Part shown: positions 14,297-17,068 of the stretch, one piece after another | How the letters are laid out: each line of letters starts with the position of its first letter | How positions within the stretch are numbered: position 1 is the stretch's first letter | Source of the DNA: Fidelibacterota bacterium | GTDB lineage: Bacteria > Fidelibacterota > UBA2242 | Direction of reading: 5' to 3' | Assembly (NCBI GenBank): GCA_023133185.1 | Contig: JAGLWX010000212.1 | Location: 1-17,068 of the forward strand | DNA: 17,068 bases | Notes under the pieces: generated by a model | What the model saw: only the letters and a program-made list of their open reading frames with translations | The model's database searches: none | What the model was told of the DNA's origin: nothing | Position numbers and translations under genes: made by a program

Positions 14297-15715
14297 TTAC
14301 GACTCAGATCCTTCCATCTTAAGACGTAATAGATCCTGTCTCTCTTTTTCTATCTTGTCTTTGTTCTTGGAACGTTTTTCCAAAACATCCAATAATTGAA
14401 GCGCTTCATCATATAATTTTTGTTTTTTAAACACCTCAACAAGAGTAAAAGTTGGAACGGGTATCTTCAGTTCGATTTTGCCGCTAATAGATTCCCGTGA
14501 ATTAAAGGATATGGTATCTGCACTTTTTTTTCGACTGCTTTTCTTACGAGTCGCAGTTGTTTTTTTAACTGTTGTTGGTTTTTTGGCAGGAGGTTTCTTG
14601 TCCGTAGGAGGCGCTGTTTTTTCAGATACGGTACCCTTCGCCTCAGTAGCGGGAGTTTCTTCTATTTTAGTTTCGGGGGTCTTTTTTTTTTCTTCCGGCG
14701 CTGCACCCAAATCTGGTTTTAGTCCGATTTCCTTATGGATCATATCCATTTTCTTCTTCGGATCAATTAAATCCCTGAGCGGAACCGTAAATCTTATATC
14801 AGGTTTTGGAGCAGCCACATCAGGTGCATCACTCTTCTCGGTTTTTTTACTATCTACTACCGGCAAGTTCCAATCTTCCTTCTGAACTTCTATCAGAGGT
14901 TTGGATTTTAATTTGCTGAACATCTCGCTTAATACCGAAGTCGTTCCGCCGGCGATAGATGGTGCGGGTTTCTCTAACTGTGGTTCCGGTTTAGGTTCAG
15001 CAGGCTCAATTTTCGTGATCACTTCCTCTGGAGGCTCCGGCTGCGGTTTCGGTTCGATCTCAGGTTCCAACACCGGTTCAACTTCATCCTCAATTACCGG
15101 ACCAAGATGTGCTTCCTCTTCGCTTAGTTGAGGTTGGCTGGGTTCCACTGTGGGTTTTTCTGGAACGGTAATTTCCTCTTTAGCTTGCTGTTCAGCAAGG
15201 AATGGTTCCGGCTCCGCTTTCGTTTCCTCGGCTTTCACTTCAGGAACAGGCTGTGGAGAAACAGAACGCCTTGTCACTTTGGGCAAATCGATTTTAGCCA
15301 AGGCTTCTTTATCCGCACCTTCGCTGATTTGCCCGGCTGCTGCACGAGCATTTTCATCCAGCGGATTCAATTCCGCAATTCTAATATAGCAGGTTTTCAG
15401 CACTCCGGGGCTTAATGTATCTTGCCCGATTTCAACAAGTTTGTAATAGGCTTCTAAAAAACCTGAATCCAGTGAAACGGTCTGTTTAAAATGCTCTATA
15501 GCATTCGCAATTTCGTTTGATTTGATCTCTGCCAGCGCCAGTAGATAATAACCGTATGGAGATTTCGGATCTTTGGTTATTTCCTGCTGACACAGGTTGA
15601 TCATATCATCAATCCGGTCTTCCTGCAGGTAAATCTCTGCCAGGATCGGTCCCAGCTTACTACCGTCATGCGATTCCAAATATGATTCTAAAACGGATTT
15701 ATCCATCAAATCCAT
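14297..15715 (-). CDS. TPR protein with long charged disordered linker
   Basis: This 472-residue protein has no signal peptide or membrane helix, so it is probably cytoplasmic. Residues about 20-130 form TPR-like helical repeats (LGPILAEIYLQEDRIDDMIN, SPYGYYLLALAEIKSNEIAN, SGFLEAYYKLVEIGQD). Residues about 150-255 are a Pro/Glu-rich linker with EPEIEPKPQPEPPEE-type runs. Residues about 255-330 are a mixed, possibly folded segment (TSVLSEMFSKLKSKPLIEV, RFTVPLRDLIDPKKKMDMIH). Residues about 340-400 are Lys/Thr/Pro-rich and strongly basic. The C-terminus (415-468) returns to a TPR-like pair (TLVEVFKKQKLYDEALQLLD, then a charged helix). AAAGGAG at 15722-15728 supports the start. The function is unknown; a scaffold role is a guess from the domain layout. 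It follows radC by 112 bases on the same strand. Confidence 0.75.
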   Translation of the reverse strand: MDLMDKSVLESYLESHDGSKLGPILAEIYLQEDRIDDMINLCQQEITKDPKSPYGYYLLALAEIKSNEIANAIEHFKQTVSLDSGFLEAYYKLVEIGQDTLSPGVLKTCYIRIAELNPLDENARAAAGQISEGADKEALAKIDLPKVTRRSVSPQPVPEVKAEETKAEPEPFLAEQQAKEEITVPEKPTVEPSQPQLSEEEAHLGPVIEDEVEPVLEPEIEPKPQPEPPEEVITKIEPAEPKPEPQLEKPAPSIAGGTTSVLSEMFSKLKSKPLIEVQKEDWNLPVVDSKKTEKSDAPDVAAPKPDIRFTVPLRDLIDPKKKMDMIHKEIGLKPDLGAAPEEKKKTPETKIEETPATEAKGTVSEKTAPPTDKKPPAKKPTTVKKTTATRKKSSRKKSADTISFNSRESISGKIELKIPVPTFTLVEVFKKQKLYDEALQLLDVLEKRSKNKDKIEKERQDLLRLKMEGSES

Positions 15716-15827
15716 GGCTCTCTCCTTTAAAAAGCTACTTCTACAGTGAATTTATTATCAATTGGAATTAAATCAACTAAAAATATTTATTTTACCCGTT
15801 TTTTATCTAAGCACAGTCCAATGTTTA

Positions 15828-16517
15828 TCACGATGTCATCAAGCCCCGATCCGAAAAACTGGTATAACCGTCACCGGCAACGATTATATGATCCAATACC
15901 GGAATATTCATGGTCTTTCCGCTCTCGATCATCTGTTTTGTCAGCCGGATATCCTCGCGACTTGGCTCAGGATTTCCACTTGGATGGTTGTGGATCAGAA
16001 TCACTGCGGCTGCCATACCGAGTATAGCTTCCCGAAACACCTCGCGGGGCGTCACTACCGATGCATTTAAGACGCCTTCCGAAACAATAACCTCTTTTAT
16101 CAGGCGATTATTGCTTGCCAGTAATAACACCATGAATATCTCTTTTTTCAAATCCCGCAGTTTAGGACTACAAATTCGGGCAACTTCCTCAGATGTGCGT
16201 AAAATCTGATCGGGCGTTTTTGATTCCTCAATCTGCAGGCGGCGGGCAAGCTGCAACGCGGCGGCAATAGTTACCGCCTTCGTTTCCCCCAAACCTTTTA
16301 TTTTCATCTGCAATATATCGTTATAGTCCATTTGAGCCAGTTTATTTAAGCCGCCTGTTTTTTGCAGCAACTCCCTGGCAACATCCAGCGCAGAATATCC
16401 GCCGGCGCCGGACCGGATCATGATCGCCAGCAGCTCGGTTTCACTCAATTTCATCGGACCATACTGCATCAGTTTTTCGCGGGGTCGTTCCGATTCCGGC
16501 CAATTGGTTATCGGCAT
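15828..16517 (-). CDS. radC: RadC family protein (JAB/JAMM domain, UPF0758)
   Basis: The product is 229 residues from the ATG at 16515-16517. That start gives MPITNWPESERPREKLMQYG, matching the family's usual N-terminus; a TTG at 16545-16547 would add ten residues and remains possible. Residues about 60-92 contain a helix-hairpin-helix-like segment (ILQMKIKGLGETKAVTIAAA). The C-terminal MPN/JAB domain has HNHPSGNPEPSREDIRLT at 176-193, so the metal ligands His176, His178 and Asp189 and Ser186 are intact, followed by LDHIIVAGDGYTSFSDRG. RadC proteins were once thought to act in DNA repair, but their molecular role is unresolved. It lies downstream of dtd on the same strand and is probably cotranscribed. 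No clear terminator hairpin follows it. Confidence 0.9.
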   Translation of the reverse strand: MPITNWPESERPREKLMQYGPMKLSETELLAIMIRSGAGGYSALDVARELLQKTGGLNKLAQMDYNDILQMKIKGLGETKAVTIAAALQLARRLQIEESKTPDQILRTSEEVARICSPKLRDLKKEIFMVLLLASNNRLIKEVIVSEGVLNASVVTPREVFREAILGMAAAVILIHNHPSGNPEPSREDIRLTKQMIESGKTMNIPVLDHIIVAGDGYTSFSDRGLMTS

Positions 16518-16556
16518 TCGGTAATATGCGGCTTCTTTTACTTTCAATGGTCTGCT

Positions 16557-17003
16557 CTATTTTAATTTACTGTCGAAGACAAATGTAACCGGTCCGTCAT
16601 TTACCAGGCTGACGTCCATCATTGCGCCAAACTCCCCGGTTGCCACGGGCAAATCTTCCCTTTTCAGGCAATCGATAAAATAGTGATACAGCGCTTCACC
16701 TTTAGCGGGAGGAGCGGCATTAATATAACTCGGTCGCCGACCTTTGCGCCAATCACCGCAAAGTGTAAACTGTGATATGACCAGGACGCTTCCTAATACA
16801 TCCTTTATCGACAAGTTCATTTTTCCAAATTCATCATTAAAAATTCTCAAACCGGCAATCTTTGCCGCCAAAAAGTCTGCGTCCGGTTCAATATCTTCCC
16901 GAAAAACACCTAATAAAATTACGAGTCCGTGATCAATTTTACCGATAATACTTCCATCAACTGACACCGAGGCGTTTTTGCTGCGCTGTATTACCGCAAT
17001 CAT
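16557..17003 (-). CDS. dtd: D-aminoacyl-tRNA deacylase
   Basis: This 148-residue protein matches Dtd in length and motifs: MIAVIQRSKNASVSVDG at the N-terminus, GLVILLGV near 26, GLRIFNDEFGKMNLS near 51, the catalytic-site motif SQFTL at 77-81 followed by GDWRKGRRPS, and NDGPVTF at 135-141, which contains the Gly-cis-Pro used for chiral selection. The enzyme hydrolyses D-amino acids (and some glycine) from mischarged tRNA, in the cytoplasm. The start ATG overlaps the stop of the upstream gene (ATGA). A GGAAGG sits almost against the ATG, so translation probably relies on coupling. Confidence 0.95.
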   Translation of the reverse strand: MIAVIQRSKNASVSVDGSIIGKIDHGLVILLGVFREDIEPDADFLAAKIAGLRIFNDEFGKMNLSIKDVLGSVLVISQFTLCGDWRKGRRPSYINAAPPAKGEALYHYFIDCLKREDLPVATGEFGAMMDVSLVNDGPVTFVFDSKLK

Positions 17004-17068
17004 CCTTCCACCCAGACATTTTCTTCACCAAATTGCTTCTGTAAAGCGGAAATGAATTTCTTCCTTGG
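17000..17068 (-). CDS. C-terminal end of an unidentified protein (5' part outside window)
   Basis: On the - strand the last 22 codons of an open frame read PRKKFISALQKQFGEENVWV, then Glu-Gly and TGA, with the TGA overlapping the dtd ATG by four bases. The composition is that of an ordinary amphipathic protein end, and the ATGA overlap supports a real coupled gene. Too little is visible to name a family. Confidence 0.5.
   Translation of the reverse strand, partial: PRKKFISALQKQFGEENVWVEG

Noticed and set aside
14478..14885. 135-codon + strand frame with many hydrophobic residues
   Set aside because: It lies antisense to the Lys/Pro/Glu-rich part of the TPR protein; the low-complexity composition of that gene produces the long hydrophobic opposite frame. 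No ribosome binding site or family resemblance.
14901..15415. Several + strand frames rich in Gly, Ser and Phe
   Set aside because: They are mirrors of the Pro/Glu-rich linker of the TPR gene, overlap each other in different frames and lack start signals.

Overview
The window looks like a chromosomal segment from an uncultured or little-studied member of the FCB (Fibrobacteres-Chlorobi-Bacteroidetes) assemblage, in the neighbourhood of Calditrichota, Neomarinimicrobiota, KSB1 or Ignavibacteria. This rests on gene content: two PorV/PorQ-family outer-membrane proteins, a C-terminal type IX secretion sorting domain of the 'NYPNPFNP' kind, other surface proteins ending in a related 'VPNPY' domain, and a TonB-dependent receptor with an N-terminal carboxypeptidase-regulatory-like domain. 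The phylum is an inference; no rRNA gene is present.

Left part (1-12147), cell-surface module. On the + strand, a surface protein cut by the window edge (1-2427) overlaps a PorV-like gene (2424-3446) by four bases. Facing it on the - strand is an apparent four-gene operon read from 12147 down to 3560: TonB-dependent receptor, 672-residue surface protein, second PorV-like protein, and an 886-residue protein that joins FG-GAP/VCBS repeats, BNR-like repeats and a canonical type A sorting domain. The surface-protein/PorV pairs on the two strands are paralogous, so the window shows two convergent copies of a 'surface protein + PorV' cassette. Two back-to-back hairpins at 3471-3538 separate them.

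Middle (12148-12780): a strongly AT-rich region with candidate promoter elements for the receptor operon, followed by what looks like a decayed protein disulfide oxidoreductase (thioredoxin-like) gene that has a good ribosome binding site but has lost its CxxC active site.

Right part. A + strand redox/stress operon (12780-14292) encodes an ECF sigma factor, a small Cys-rich putative anti-sigma factor, a DUF1858 protein with CxxC, and an OsmC-family peroxiredoxin-like protein. It meets, with only four bases between stop codons, a - strand gene for a TPR protein with a long charged disordered linker. Further right on the - strand are RadC (JAB/JAMM domain), D-aminoacyl-tRNA deacylase (Dtd), and the last 22 codons of a gene that overlaps dtd by four bases. 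I saw no tRNA, rRNA, CRISPR array, insertion sequence or phage gene.
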